Assembly: GCF_009832905.1 (NCBI RefSeq)
Contig: NZ_CP047135.1
Location: 1,962,001-2,026,000, forward strand
Direction: 5' to 3'
From: Stenotrophomonas sp. 364
GTDB lineage: Bacteria; Pseudomonadota; Gammaproteobacteria; Xanthomonadales; Xanthomonadaceae
DNA: 64,000 bases
The notes under the pieces: generated by a model
The model's database searches: none
The model's input: only the letters and a program-made list of their open reading frames with translations
Told to the model about the DNA's origin: nothing
Shown: one piece after another, positions 26,106 through 34,417 of the stretch
Numbering within the stretch: the stretch's first letter is position 1
Layout: each line of letters opens with the position of its first letter
Translations under genes and position numbers: made by a program

Positions 26106-27020
26106 ATGCGCGGCTCTGAATTTGCAGAACTGAAGGCGTTCGTCGCCATCGTGGACAGGTCAAGCTTCGCCCAGGCGGCCGATCACCTGGGGCTCTCCCG
26201 GTCCGCGCTCAGTCAGACCATTCGCCAGCTGGAAGCGCGACTGGGCGTGCGCCTGTTGAACCGGACCACGCGCAGTGTTTCTCCCACCGAGCCGGGCAGG
26301 CGGCTGCACGAACGCATGGCGCCGATGCTGCGGGAAATGGACGCGGCCGTAGCGGAGGCGGTGGACACACGGACCCGTACCTCGGGAACGCTGCGCATCA
26401 ACACGCTCAGCATGGCTGCCAAGCGTCTGATCGCGCCACGGCTTGGACGTTTCGCACGTGCCCATCCCGATGTGGTGCTGGACATCGTGATCGATGACGG
26501 CCTGAGCGACATCGCGGGCGAAGGGTTCGATGCCGGCATCCGCGTGGGCAATCGCGTGCAGAAGGATATGGTTGCGGTCCGAATGACGCCCGATGTCGAA
26601 CTGCTTGCCGTCGCATCGCCGGACTATCTTGCCCGCCACGGTGAACCCAGGACGCCTGAGGAGCTGAGCCGACACGCCTGCATCCTTTGGCGCTTCCCCG
26701 GCAGCGGCAGGATTGCGGGCTGGGAATTCAGTAAAGCGGGGAAAACCGTCGAGTTCCTCGGCGAAGGAAACGTGATCTCCAACCACCAGGACATCATCGT
26801 GCCCGCAGCGTTGCAGGGACTTGGAATCCTGTATGCCTATAACGACGATGACATCGCCGAGGCACTGCGCGATGGCCGCCTGCGGCGCGTACTGGCGGAC
26901 TGGTCGCCCAAGGTCCCTGGCCTTTACCTGTACTACTCGAGCCGCCGGCATATGCTGCCGGCGTTGCGGGCTTTCATCGACTGTATGCTGGATCGGGACT
27001 TGGGCGGTGAAGCAGATTGA
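26106..27020 (+). CDS. LysR-family transcriptional regulator
   Basis: A 304-residue LysR-type regulator. The winged HTH is at residues ~5-65 (FVAIVDRSSFAQAADHLGLS, ALSQTIRQLEARLGVRLLNR, TTRSVSPTEPG). The effector-binding domain follows, with the YLARHGEPRTPEEL segment typical of the large PBP2_CrgA-like group. It is divergent from the SDR/SnoaL operon and most likely regulates it. The inducer is unknown. Confidence 0.92.
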   Translation: MRGSEFAELKAFVAIVDRSSFAQAADHLGLSRSALSQTIRQLEARLGVRLLNRTTRSVSPTEPGRRLHERMAPMLREMDAAVAEAVDTRTRTSGTLRINTLSMAAKRLIAPRLGRFARAHPDVVLDIVIDDGLSDIAGEGFDAGIRVGNRVQKDMVAVRMTPDVELLAVASPDYLARHGEPRTPEELSRHACILWRFPGSGRIAGWEFSKAGKTVEFLGEGNVISNHQDIIVPAALQGLGILYAYNDDDIAEALRDGRLRRVLADWSPKVPGLYLYYSSRRHMLPALRAFIDCMLDRDLGGEAD

Positions 27021-27373
27021 TCGGCGCTAAGTGGGCGATCAACGACCAGTTGGGAGGCTGACCTTCTCAATTAACCCGCTCTTCGTCCGAGTGCGGGCAC
27101 GGGATAGGGCGGGCGATTACGGATCGTTATCAGGGGTAGGGCAAAGGTCTACTTCGGGCCGGCAGCGAACATCCGGTAGGGCAGGCGATCAGGGATCGCT
27201 ATCGGGGGAGGAATGGCAGCTGCTAAGCCGTGTTGGTCTTAGCGACCTCTCGTCGGTACCTGGCGGGGCTACCAATTCGCTGGTGATGGGCAATTGGCGG
27301 CCCAAGCAGTGTGAAGACTACGGTCACCTTGGTTGGCCCATTGTGAATAAGTCATCTTTCTCAGTGCGTGCTC
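27021..27373. other. Intergenic stretch with short imperfect repeats, no recognised gene
   Basis: About 350 bp without a convincing gene. It has two imperfect copies of a ~37-bp unit (27105-27141 and 27177-27213) that share the core GGCGAT..GGATCG.TATC.GGGG, and a related copy recurs at 35256-35284. A short frame across this stretch has low-complexity repeats, an unconvincing start and no similarity that I recognise, so it was not called. A GGGTAGGG motif at 27134 is one of the candidate KOPS elements. Confidence 0.6.
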
Positions 27374-27766
27374 ATGCATGATCCATCGTCAGGTCCATCG
27401 TCTTCACTAAGCGTTCTTGTGGTCGAGGACGACGCAGTCTTCGGCGAGATTCTTGAGGCTCTCTTTCTTGATCATGGATACCAAGTGCACTGGGCTAGAA
27501 CTGTGAGCCAGGCTGTCCAGATGAGCAATGAGCAGACCTTTTCGGCTGCACTGCTGGACGTTCATGTCGGCAACGAGCTTGTCTTTGAGCTTGCTGACCA
27601 TCTGAGAGATCAATCAGTCCCGTATGTGTTCATGTCGGGGCCGTTCATAGACTTGCTCCCTCAGTCTCACGCAGGGGTTTCGTTGGTGCGTAAGCCTCTT
27701 AGATTGAAAGATCTCTTGTCAGCAGTGGATCGGCTCACGGTCAGACCACACCACCTGACTAAATGA
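27374..27766 (+). CDS. Stand-alone response-regulator receiver domain
   Basis: A 130-residue single receiver domain without an output domain; an upstream in-frame GTG at 27368 is an alternative start. It has the acidic pair VVEDDA, phosphoacceptor D62 in ALLDVHVGN, YVFMSGPF in place of the usual Thr/Ser strand (Ser kept), and the conserved Lys in LVRKPLRL. Single receivers pass phosphate in relays or act by protein contacts. No kinase is next to it. Its codon use is more AT-rich than the neighbours, suggesting an acquired gene. Confidence 0.85.
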   Translation: MHDPSSGPSSSLSVLVVEDDAVFGEILEALFLDHGYQVHWARTVSQAVQMSNEQTFSAALLDVHVGNELVFELADHLRDQSVPYVFMSGPFIDLLPQSHAGVSLVRKPLRLKDLLSAVDRLTVRPHHLTK

Positions 27767-27849
27767 GCTGACGTTGTCTACCGGGCAATCTGGGCCCACT
27801 GGATGCAAGCGCTTGGATTTCGTCGAAGTGCGCAGAGTCGCCACAGCAT

Positions 27850-28545
27850 TCAGCTTGTGGCGAGTGATTCGAACCATGTGCCAATCGCATACGTGCTTCC
27901 CATCGCCATTGCGCCCCAGATCACCACGCGTAAGGTCCCGCGCAATTGTGATGCGCCTCCGAGCTTGGCTGCGAGAGCTCCCAGGATGCCCAGGATGACG
28001 AGAGTCATAAGCACTATCGCCGCTGCCAAGCCGCTGTGGTTCAGAAGTGCGACCATGAGGACAGGTGGGAGCGCTCCGAGCACGAATGAAGCTGCAGAGG
28101 CGACCGCGGCCTCTAAAGGCCGGGCCTTGGTAAGCTCATGTATGCCAAGCTCGTCTCGAAGGTGAGCAGATAGGGGATCATGCGCAGTGAGCTCACGAGC
28201 CACCTCCGCGGCCAGTTGGCGGCTCAGTCCTCGCTTTTCGTAAATGGTAGTCAGTTCAAGCAGCTCTGCATCCGGCTGTTTGGCAAGCTCACCACGCTCT
28301 TTTTCTGTATCGGCTTTCTCCGCATCGGCTTGCGAGCTGACTGAGACATACTCGCCAGCAGCCATTGAAAGGGCGCCGGCAAGAAGTCCAGATAGTCCAG
28401 TGATGAGAACGGTGTGCGTCGCTGCCCCAGCACCGACCATTGCCACGATCAGGCTGCTGGTAGAAAGAAGCCCGTCATTCGCACCCAAAACGCCAGCGCG
28501 CAAGCACCCGCCACGCTGGCTTCGGTGAAATTCTCTGTGAATCAT
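27850..28545 (-). CDS. VIT1/CCC1-family membrane protein
   Basis: Using the ATG at 28545, a 231-residue membrane protein of the VIT1/CCC1 (nodulin-21-like) family, which includes iron and manganese transporters. Residues ~15-55 hold two helices with GVLGANDGLLSTSSLIV and GLLAGALSMAAGEYVSVSSQ, the family hallmark. A hydrophilic, Glu-rich loop (KADTEKERGELAK ... IYEKRGL) corresponds to the metal-binding region. Three further helices follow (FVLGALPPVLMV, AAIVLMTLVILGILGA, IWGAMAMGSTYAIG). It faces the receiver-domain gene and likely exports or stores divalent metal at the membrane. The metal is not evident from sequence. Confidence 0.9.
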   Translation of the reverse strand: MIHREFHRSQRGGCLRAGVLGANDGLLSTSSLIVAMVGAGAATHTVLITGLSGLLAGALSMAAGEYVSVSSQADAEKADTEKERGELAKQPDAELLELTTIYEKRGLSRQLAAEVARELTAHDPLSAHLRDELGIHELTKARPLEAAVASAASFVLGALPPVLMVALLNHSGLAAAIVLMTLVILGILGALAAKLGGASQLRGTLRVVIWGAMAMGSTYAIGTWFESLATS

Positions 28546-28668
28546 CACTTGTCCGATTATGAGTGGCGAGAGGTCGAAGCATCGCTGTTTCGGGTGCGCC
28601 CAATGAATGGGGCGCAAGTGGACGCCTTCAGGCTACCCATCAACCTACGGGGTCGATGAATATGGTTG

Positions 28669-30069
28669 CTACCTTGGCTGCTGCGCTCTGGAAGGTAATT
28701 GAACCGTCACCTTCAGCCCGTTAAGGCACTGCGAAGTGCCAAGGGTGATCGCTCCGTCATGTGCCTCCAGTGTCTCCTGTACGATAGATAGGCCTAATCC
28801 GCTGCCCTCCGCGCCACTTCCGATCACACGGTAGAAGCGGTCGAAGACGCGGCCTTGGAGGTCCTTCGGAATACCGGGGCCAGAGTCCTCCACCGTAAGG
28901 ACGCATTGCTCGCCCGTCTGTTCGGTAGACACCACCACGACCCCATGCTCAGGGGTATACCGGATGGCATTCTCGACAAGGTTGCGTACCAGCAAGCCCA
29001 GCGAGAACTCGTCGCCGAAAACGTCAGCTCTATCGAGAACGAGGTTCATAACGTGGCTTTTTGAAGCTGCCAAGGCCCTGAGCTCTTCAACCTCGTTGCT
29101 CACCAGGGCGTCCAGGCTTAGCTTGGCAAACGCATCCTTTCCGATGCTGCGCTCGGTTCGGCTCAGCGACAGCAGCTGTGATACCAAGCGCTCAACCCGT
29201 TCGACCCCTCGGGCAAGCAACCGCTGTGACTCGTGGCGCTCCTCATCCAACAACGCCAGTCGCGCGTTGTCTGCATGAACCTTCACCGCGCTGATCGGCG
29301 TGCGCAGCTCGTGCGCAGCATCTGCGATAAAGCGACGTTCGCGTGCCAATGCCAGATCAAGCCGCTGCAGCAGCTCGTTCAACGCGCGAACCAGGCCGTG
29401 GACCTCCTCTGGGAGCTTCGTGTCATCCAAAGGTGTCATTCGGTCGAGGTCACGCTCACCGATATCGGTGGAGACTTTCCGCAACGAGCGCGTCGCCCAG
29501 GCGACCGTCAGCCAGATGACCAAGGCCATCACCGGAAGCGCAAGCAACAGCGGCAGCAGCGTGCCGACGGCAATGTCCTCGGCCAGCTCCTGGCGGATGT
29601 CCGAGCGCTCGGCGGACTGAAACCATCGACCCTGTGGAGAGCGCAGCGTGAAGGTGCGCCACTGCGCCCCTTCTATGTCGACATCCGCGTAGCCCGGCGA
29701 CAAGCTCGCCATTGGCGCAGTGGGCGCACTGTCCGATCGGAGCAGCAGGCGACCCTCAGGCGTCCATATCTGAAAGGCCAGCTTACTTTCGTAGGCGTGC
29801 CCGTCTTTGAAGGCCAATGCCTCGCCAACGCCGTCGGCGCGCCCGTGCCAACCGCGCAGGACGATGGGATCGCCGGGAAACGCGCTCAGATCGCTGAGCG
29901 GCTCGTCCACCAGGCTCAACAGCACCCGCGAGGACTGCACCAGCCGAGCGTCGAACAGTTCCCCGGCCTCCTGCAGACCGGCCCGATAACTCAGACCGGC
30001 CGCCAGGAGCATGAGCAGGGAGAGCACCCCCAGCAACACGACCAGCAGGCGGCGACGGATGGACGTCAT
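28669..30069 (-). CDS. Sensor histidine kinase (QseC/PmrB-like)
   Basis: A 466-residue membrane sensor kinase. It has TM1 near residues 8-27, a periplasmic sensing domain to ~165, TM2 (LLPLLLALPVMALVIWLTVAW), HAMP, and the dimerisation domain with phospho-His in ADAAHELRTPISAVK near residue 255. The ATPase domain has LVRNLVENAIRYTP (N box), VEDSGPGIP and GSGLGLSIV. It overlaps the response-regulator gene by 4 bp and would phosphorylate that protein. The pair is the end of the seven-gene operon starting near 35094. The signal is unknown; QseC/PmrB-type kinases answer to cations, antimicrobial peptides or small signals. Confidence 0.93.
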   Translation of the reverse strand: MTSIRRRLLVVLLGVLSLLMLLAAGLSYRAGLQEAGELFDARLVQSSRVLLSLVDEPLSDLSAFPGDPIVLRGWHGRADGVGEALAFKDGHAYESKLAFQIWTPEGRLLLRSDSAPTAPMASLSPGYADVDIEGAQWRTFTLRSPQGRWFQSAERSDIRQELAEDIAVGTLLPLLLALPVMALVIWLTVAWATRSLRKVSTDIGERDLDRMTPLDDTKLPEEVHGLVRALNELLQRLDLALARERRFIADAAHELRTPISAVKVHADNARLALLDEERHESQRLLARGVERVERLVSQLLSLSRTERSIGKDAFAKLSLDALVSNEVEELRALAASKSHVMNLVLDRADVFGDEFSLGLLVRNLVENAIRYTPEHGVVVVSTEQTGEQCVLTVEDSGPGIPKDLQGRVFDRFYRVIGSGAEGSGLGLSIVQETLEAHDGAITLGTSQCLNGLKVTVQLPSRAQQPR

Positions 30070-30740
30070 GCAGTAGCGTCCGAGGGGTCGCCCAAGGCGT
30101 AGCCGATCCCCCGCACCGTGCGGATGATGCCGGGATCCAGCTTCCTGCGCAGTTGGTGGACATGCACATCGACGGCATTGCTGGCCACGTCCTCATCCCA
30201 GCCATACAGGTGCTGCTGGATGGTCTCCCGCCCAAGCGGCCTGCCTTGTTGTTCCATGAGCAGTCTCAGCAGGGCGAACTCCCTGCGGGTCAAGTCGAGG
30301 GTGTGCCCTTTCCAGATGGCGGTCAGACGGGCCGGGTCCAGGCTCAGCGCACCCGCTTCCAACGTCGGTTTTGTACGGCCTACGCTACGGCGGAGCAGGG
30401 CGCGCACCCGGGCAAGCAGCTCGGGGGTGTCGAACGGCTTGCCCAGATAGTCGTCGGCACCCACATCCAGCCCAAGGGTGCGGTCGGACGCCCGCTCGCG
30501 GGCGCTGAGGACCAAAATGGGCACGTTTCCGCCCGCTGCGCGCACCTTGCGAATGACGTCGATCCCGTCCATTCGTGGCAGACCCAGGTCCAGCACAACC
30601 AAGTCGATGTCGCCGTCGCCGATGGCGGTCAGCGCGGAGGCACCGTCCTGCACCCAGTCCACGGCGTATGCCGCCCGACGTAGTGCGGTCCGGATGCCTT
30701 CCCCGAGTGATGCATCGTCTTCGGCGAGCAGGATGCGCAT
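30066..30740 (-). CDS. OmpR-family response regulator
   Basis: A 224-residue regulator of the OmpR/PhoB class. The receiver domain has AEDDA, phosphoacceptor D51 in LVVLDLGLPRMDG, the switch Ser in LVLSARE and Lys in GKPFDTPEL. The winged-helix domain (residues ~125-220) ends with NAVDVHVHQLRRKLDP and TVRGIGYAL. It is partner to the overlapping kinase gene and 24 bp from the TPR gene. The 11-bp-spaced direct repeats at the operon promoter suit binding by a protein of this family, so autoregulation is plausible. Confidence 0.93.
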   Translation of the reverse strand: MRILLAEDDASLGEGIRTALRRAAYAVDWVQDGASALTAIGDGDIDLVVLDLGLPRMDGIDVIRKVRAAGGNVPILVLSARERASDRTLGLDVGADDYLGKPFDTPELLARVRALLRRSVGRTKPTLEAGALSLDPARLTAIWKGHTLDLTRREFALLRLLMEQQGRPLGRETIQQHLYGWDEDVASNAVDVHVHQLRRKLDPGIIRTVRGIGYALGDPSDATA

Positions 30741-30764
30741 GCAGGCAGTCTCGTTGTCCCGGGC

Positions 30765-31433
30765 TTACTTGGCAAGGTGGCCCCGGACCTCGTTGAGTTT
30801 GGCGGTCGCTTCGGCACGCCGGCCGGCATCGGCGACTTCCCGGCCGGGGCGGGCAGGTGCAGCAATCGCCTTTTCGAGCGCTGCCCGGGCGCCTTGCCAG
30901 TTCTTCTGGTCGCGCAGGAAATCGCCGTAGAAGTAGTTGGCATCGATCCCGTTCGGATCCACGGCCAAACCCTTCTTCAGCATAGCCGCCGCGGTTTCGT
31001 CATTGCCGAAGCCCAACGGCCAGCCCGGAACCTGATAGTAAAGGGCACCCAGGCTGGTGTAGGCCGCACCCTGCAGTGCGTTGGGATCTATCTTCAGGGC
31101 GGCCTCGAAGTCCGCCCGTGCCTGTTTCACCAGGCTGAGCGCCCCCATGCCACCTTTCTCGCCGGCGAGGCTGGAGAGGACGATACCCTCCCAGATCAGT
31201 GCGCCGGCATCACCTGGCTCGGTCTGACGGGTCCTCGCTGCCTGGCTGGCCAAGGCCTCGAACGCGGTCTGTCGCTGCGGCTTGCTGGTCTGGTAGTTGA
31301 TCTGGGCCCAGCGGTCGCGCAACTGGGCGACTGTCATGGGCGTTCCCGGTTCGGCAGCACAGGCAATGCCGACCAACATGACCAACGCGCTGATGAGCAG
31401 GATGAACATGGTTTTACCGTGACGTTGCTTCAT
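30765..31433 (-). CDS. Exported TPR-repeat protein
   Basis: A 222-residue protein with an N-terminal export signal (FILLISALVMLVGIACA, probably cut before AEPG). The rest is helical and fits 3-4 tetratricopeptide repeats (ALIWEGIVLSSLAG, ALKIDPNALQGAAYTSLGAL, GLAVDPNGIDANYFYGDFL, ALEKAIAA). The start at the ATG at 31433 lies inside the end of the upstream SDR gene (20-bp overlap). It would act as a periplasmic protein-interaction scaffold in this operon. Exact function unknown. Confidence 0.82.
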   Translation of the reverse strand: MKQRHGKTMFILLISALVMLVGIACAAEPGTPMTVAQLRDRWAQINYQTSKPQRQTAFEALASQAARTRQTEPGDAGALIWEGIVLSSLAGEKGGMGALSLVKQARADFEAALKIDPNALQGAAYTSLGALYYQVPGWPLGFGNDETAAAMLKKGLAVDPNGIDANYFYGDFLRDQKNWQGARAALEKAIAAPARPGREVADAGRRAEATAKLNEVRGHLAK

Positions 31434-32250
31434 GAGAGGAGTCCTCTTGGATGGGCTGCGCTTGAGAGGCGTGGCGCCTGATGATGGGAAGCTGGGCACG
31501 CAGGCTGCGGTCGACCAGCGCCGGGAACATGCCGTTGATGCGGGCGAACAGCTTCTCCGGCCAGCCGAGCTGGCGGCGCCGATCGCCTTGGACGATGGCC
31601 TGGACAAGCGCAGCGGCGACGGCCTTCGGCGCATCGCTGCCGACCTTGAGCTCTGCATTGAGCGCATCGACGGCAGGCGTATTGAAGGCGGTGCGCGTGG
31701 CGCGCGGAGAGAGATACTGGAAGCTCAGGCCGGTGCCGTCGTGTTCACGGGACAACGCCTCCATCAGGCCGCGCAAGCCGAACTTGCTGGCGCTGTAGGT
31801 GGCAAAGCCGGCAAAACCGATGCTGCCAAAGGTGGAGCCGATGGCGACCACGCTGGCCTGTTCGTGGCGGCGCAGCATCGGCAACAGGGCGTGGATGAGC
31901 AGCGCAGAGCCGACCAGGTTGGTCTGCAGCAGGTGTTCCAGTTCATCGGGGTGCTGGTCTTCGAACAGACCGAACGCGCTCTGGGCGTGGCCCAGCACCA
32001 GCACCGAAGGGGACACATTGGCCTGTCGGAGTGCGGCGATCAGGTGCGAGCGGCCCAGTGGCGTGGACAGGTCAGCGACCACGGTCTGCAAGCGCCCAGC
32101 CGGTAGCTCTGCGGCAAGTGAGGTGAGCCGGCTGCGGTTGCGCCCGACGGCCATGATCGAGGCGCCCGCCTGGACCAATGCGTGGCACAGCGCCACGCCG
32201 ATGCCGCCACTCGCGCCGGTGACGATGACGGTCCTGCCGGCGAGGTTCAT
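31414..32250 (-). CDS. SDR-family oxidoreductase of the hemolysin/acyl-ligase operon
   Basis: A 278-residue SDR starting at the ATG at 32250 (GTG at 32253 also possible). The cofactor site is TGASGGIG. The catalytic Ser is in VAIGSTFGSIG and the Tyr/Lys in YSASKFGLRG. The C-terminal ~40 residues (KLFARINGMFPALVDRSLR) resemble the long-chain acyl/keto-reductase-like group that acts on lipid substrates. Coupled to the iron-oxidase gene upstream (1-4 bp overlap) and to the TPR gene downstream. It probably reduces or oxidises the product made by the ligase and oxidase of the same operon. Confidence 0.88.
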   Translation of the reverse strand: MNLAGRTVIVTGASGGIGVALCHALVQAGASIMAVGRNRSRLTSLAAELPAGRLQTVVADLSTPLGRSHLIAALRQANVSPSVLVLGHAQSAFGLFEDQHPDELEHLLQTNLVGSALLIHALLPMLRRHEQASVVAIGSTFGSIGFAGFATYSASKFGLRGLMEALSREHDGTGLSFQYLSPRATRTAFNTPAVDALNAELKVGSDAPKAVAAALVQAIVQGDRRRQLGWPEKLFARINGMFPALVDRSLRAQLPIIRRHASQAQPIQEDSSHEATSR

Positions 32251-32924
32251 CACGCGGCCTCCGCCCAGCGCACGCCGTCCTGGCGAAGCGTGCGGAAGAT
32301 GTCCCCGTACAGCACGTAGAAGCGCCGGGCGGCATGGATGACGGCCTGCTGGTCGGCGGGGTCGTCCAGACGGTCCATCAGCCCTTCGAAGAAGCCGACA
32401 TGCTCGATGTCCAAGTCGCCGTGGGACAACAGGTAGCTGAAGGCATTGCGCGGCAGGTCGAGCGAGGTCTGGATGGTGTTGGCCGCACGGGTGGCCAGCG
32501 CCACGCTGGTTCCCTCCAAGACCAGCACCATGCCGAAGAAGCCGACCGGGTTGCCTCGGTGGATGGTGTCATAGGCGTAGCTCACCATCAGCTCGGTGGC
32601 CAGTGAGGGCAGGCTGGCGGCGGCTTCGGCGCGGTCGGCACCGCAGGCCGCCAAGTCGTCCAGCACCCACTCCTGGTGGCCCATTTCTTCCTCGATGTAC
32701 TCGCCGATGGCGGTGCGCAGCCATTCAAGCCGGGCGGGCAGACGCGCGCCGCAGGCCATCAACAGCGGAACGGTGTGCCTGACATGGTGGTAAGCCTGCC
32801 CGAGGAAGGCGACGTAGTCTTCGCGGGCGATCTGGCCCCCCAGCGCGGACTGGATGATCGGCACGGAGATCAGGGTGGCTCGCTCCTGCTGGGTCTGGGC
32901 GAGCAGTTCGGAATGGAAACTCAT
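32250..32924 (-). CDS. Iron-containing redox enzyme, heme-oxygenase-like diiron oxidase (TenA/UndA-like)
   Basis: A 224-residue all-helical protein of the heme-oxygenase-like oxidase group, to which TenA, CADD and the fatty-acid decarboxylase UndA belong. Putative metal ligands are spread over three helices: YHHVRHTVPLL, EYIEEEMGHQEW and GDLDIEHVGFFE, giving the His/Glu/Asp set expected for a di-iron site. The start is the ATG at 32924, overlapping the acyl-ligase stop (ATGA). Known relatives oxidise fatty acids or amino-acid-derived substrates with oxygen. Sitting between an acyl-activating ligase and an SDR, it is a likely oxygenase on an acyl-derived metabolite; the reaction is not known. 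Confidence 0.8.
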   Translation of the reverse strand: MSFHSELLAQTQQERATLISVPIIQSALGGQIAREDYVAFLGQAYHHVRHTVPLLMACGARLPARLEWLRTAIGEYIEEEMGHQEWVLDDLAACGADRAEAAASLPSLATELMVSYAYDTIHRGNPVGFFGMVLVLEGTSVALATRAANTIQTSLDLPRNAFSYLLSHGDLDIEHVGFFEGLMDRLDDPADQQAVIHAARRFYVLYGDIFRTLRQDGVRWAEAA

Positions 32925-34417
32925 GCGGATACTCCCGTGGAAGGAACGGAGGCGGGACGGCGATAGCTCGCATCGACCTCGGCCTGGAAATGGGACAGGA
33001 TGGCGTCGCGACGCGGGCGCCCATTGGCGGTGAGCAGCCCGGCACCTGCAGTGAATGGTGCCGGTGCGCGCACGATGCGCGAGACGCGGGCGTAGTCGGG
33101 CAGGCCGGCGTTGACCTCGGCGACGGCGCGGGCGAGGGCGGCATCGTCCAGGTCGGCGCGACGCGGAACCAGCACGGCGACGTTGTCGGCCTGTGCTTCG
33201 CCCCATACCACCGCCTGGACAAGGTCCGGGTGGGAAAGCAGCTCGCTCTCCACCCATTCCGGCGAGACATTCCGACCGAACGCGGTGATGAAGACATTCT
33301 TGCGGCGGCCGGTGACGTGGACGAATCCGTCAGCGTCGACGTGGCCCAGGTCGCCCGTGCGGATGGGACCGTCGGGAAGCGGTTCGGCACCGAGGTAGCC
33401 CAGTGCGCGTGCCCCATCGACCTGGATTTCATTGTCGACAATGGCGATACGAGCGTGTGGAAGCGCTTTGCCGACGCTGCCATCCCGGCTCGCACCGGGT
33501 TGATTGAGGCAGACCACCGAGGCACATTCGGTCAGCCCATAGCCTTCGAAGACCGGCAGCCCCAGGGCGCGCGCCCGTGCAAGCAGCCCCGACCCCACGC
33601 GCCCACCGCCGACGGCGATGTAGCGCAGCGAGGCGGGCAGGGGAGCACCGCTTTCGGCGGCCATCACCACCGCCAGTAACAGCTGAGGCACCAGGATGAC
33701 GCTCTCCGGCTGATAGCGGTGCAGGCACCGCAACAGCGTCGGCACGTCCAGGCCCGAGGCGCCGGTGTAGCCGATCTCCGCCAGCGATGGGAGCGCGATC
33801 TGCGCGTCCGAGAGTAGCGTTGCATACAGCCCGGCGACGTTCTCCAGGAGCGTGGAGAGCGGCATCAGGCAGAGGTGGCGGCGCGGGGCAATCGCAGACG
33901 ATCCTTGCACCAGTGAACTGGCGACCGTGAGCAGCGTGTCGGCCGACAGGCACACGCCCTTGGGGCGGCCGGTGGTGCCGGAGGTGTAGGTCACGCATGC
34001 GGTGCTAGCGGGAAGGTCGACCGACGTCGCCGGACAGGTCCGCCACTGGGCGAGCGTCCCGCCGTCCAACGTCCCCAGTGTGCCCATGCTGCCCGTTGGC
34101 GCAGGCGCGCCCCGGGCGGTGACCACGCATTGGGCACCGCTGGACGCCAGGGCATGAGCGATCTGTTCGGGAGAGAAGAATGTGGGCAACGGCACATGCA
34201 CGCCGCCGAGCTCGCGCACGGCAAGATCCAGGACCAGCCAGTGAATGCCGTTGTCCAGCTGGCTTGCGACGCGGTCGATGCCTTGCAGGTCCAGCCGACT
34301 AGCCAATCGCAATGCGCGTTGCCGGATCTGCTCATCGCCAATTTCCGCGCTGGAAGTGAGCACGCGTGCGTTGCGCCTGCCGAGACCGGCGATCAGGGGA
34401 GAGGTCAGCGCGTTCAT
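32921..34417 (-). CDS. Acyl-CoA synthetase / AMP-binding acyl ligase
   Basis: A 498-residue adenylate-forming enzyme of the long-chain acyl-CoA synthetase type. The phosphate-binding loop is CVTYTSGTTGRPKG, followed by VFEGYGLTECASVVCL, the ribose-binding IRTGDLGHVDADGF, and the hinge GRRKNVFITAFGRNVSPEW. The A10 position, normally a catalytic Lys in NGKxxR, reads LTANGRPRRDAI, i.e. Arg for Lys. It overlaps the hemolysin-like gene and the oxidase gene by 4 bp each. It likely activates a fatty acid as acyl-AMP or acyl-CoA for the following enzymes. The altered A10 residue may slow or change adenylation. Confidence 0.9.
   Translation of the reverse strand: MNALTSPLIAGLGRRNARVLTSSAEIGDEQIRQRALRLASRLDLQGIDRVASQLDNGIHWLVLDLAVRELGGVHVPLPTFFSPEQIAHALASSGAQCVVTARGAPAPTGSMGTLGTLDGGTLAQWRTCPATSVDLPASTACVTYTSGTTGRPKGVCLSADTLLTVASSLVQGSSAIAPRRHLCLMPLSTLLENVAGLYATLLSDAQIALPSLAEIGYTGASGLDVPTLLRCLHRYQPESVILVPQLLLAVVMAAESGAPLPASLRYIAVGGGRVGSGLLARARALGLPVFEGYGLTECASVVCLNQPGASRDGSVGKALPHARIAIVDNEIQVDGARALGYLGAEPLPDGPIRTGDLGHVDADGFVHVTGRRKNVFITAFGRNVSPEWVESELLSHPDLVQAVVWGEAQADNVAVLVPRRADLDDAALARAVAEVNAGLPDYARVSRIVRAPAPFTAGAGLLTANGRPRRDAILSHFQAEVDASYRRPASVPSTGVSA

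Noticed and set aside
27031..27381. A 116-codon open stretch after the LysR gene
   Set aside because: Translates to low-complexity repeats that follow the DNA repeats at 27105-27213, has no plausible ribosome site and overlaps the receiver-domain gene start.
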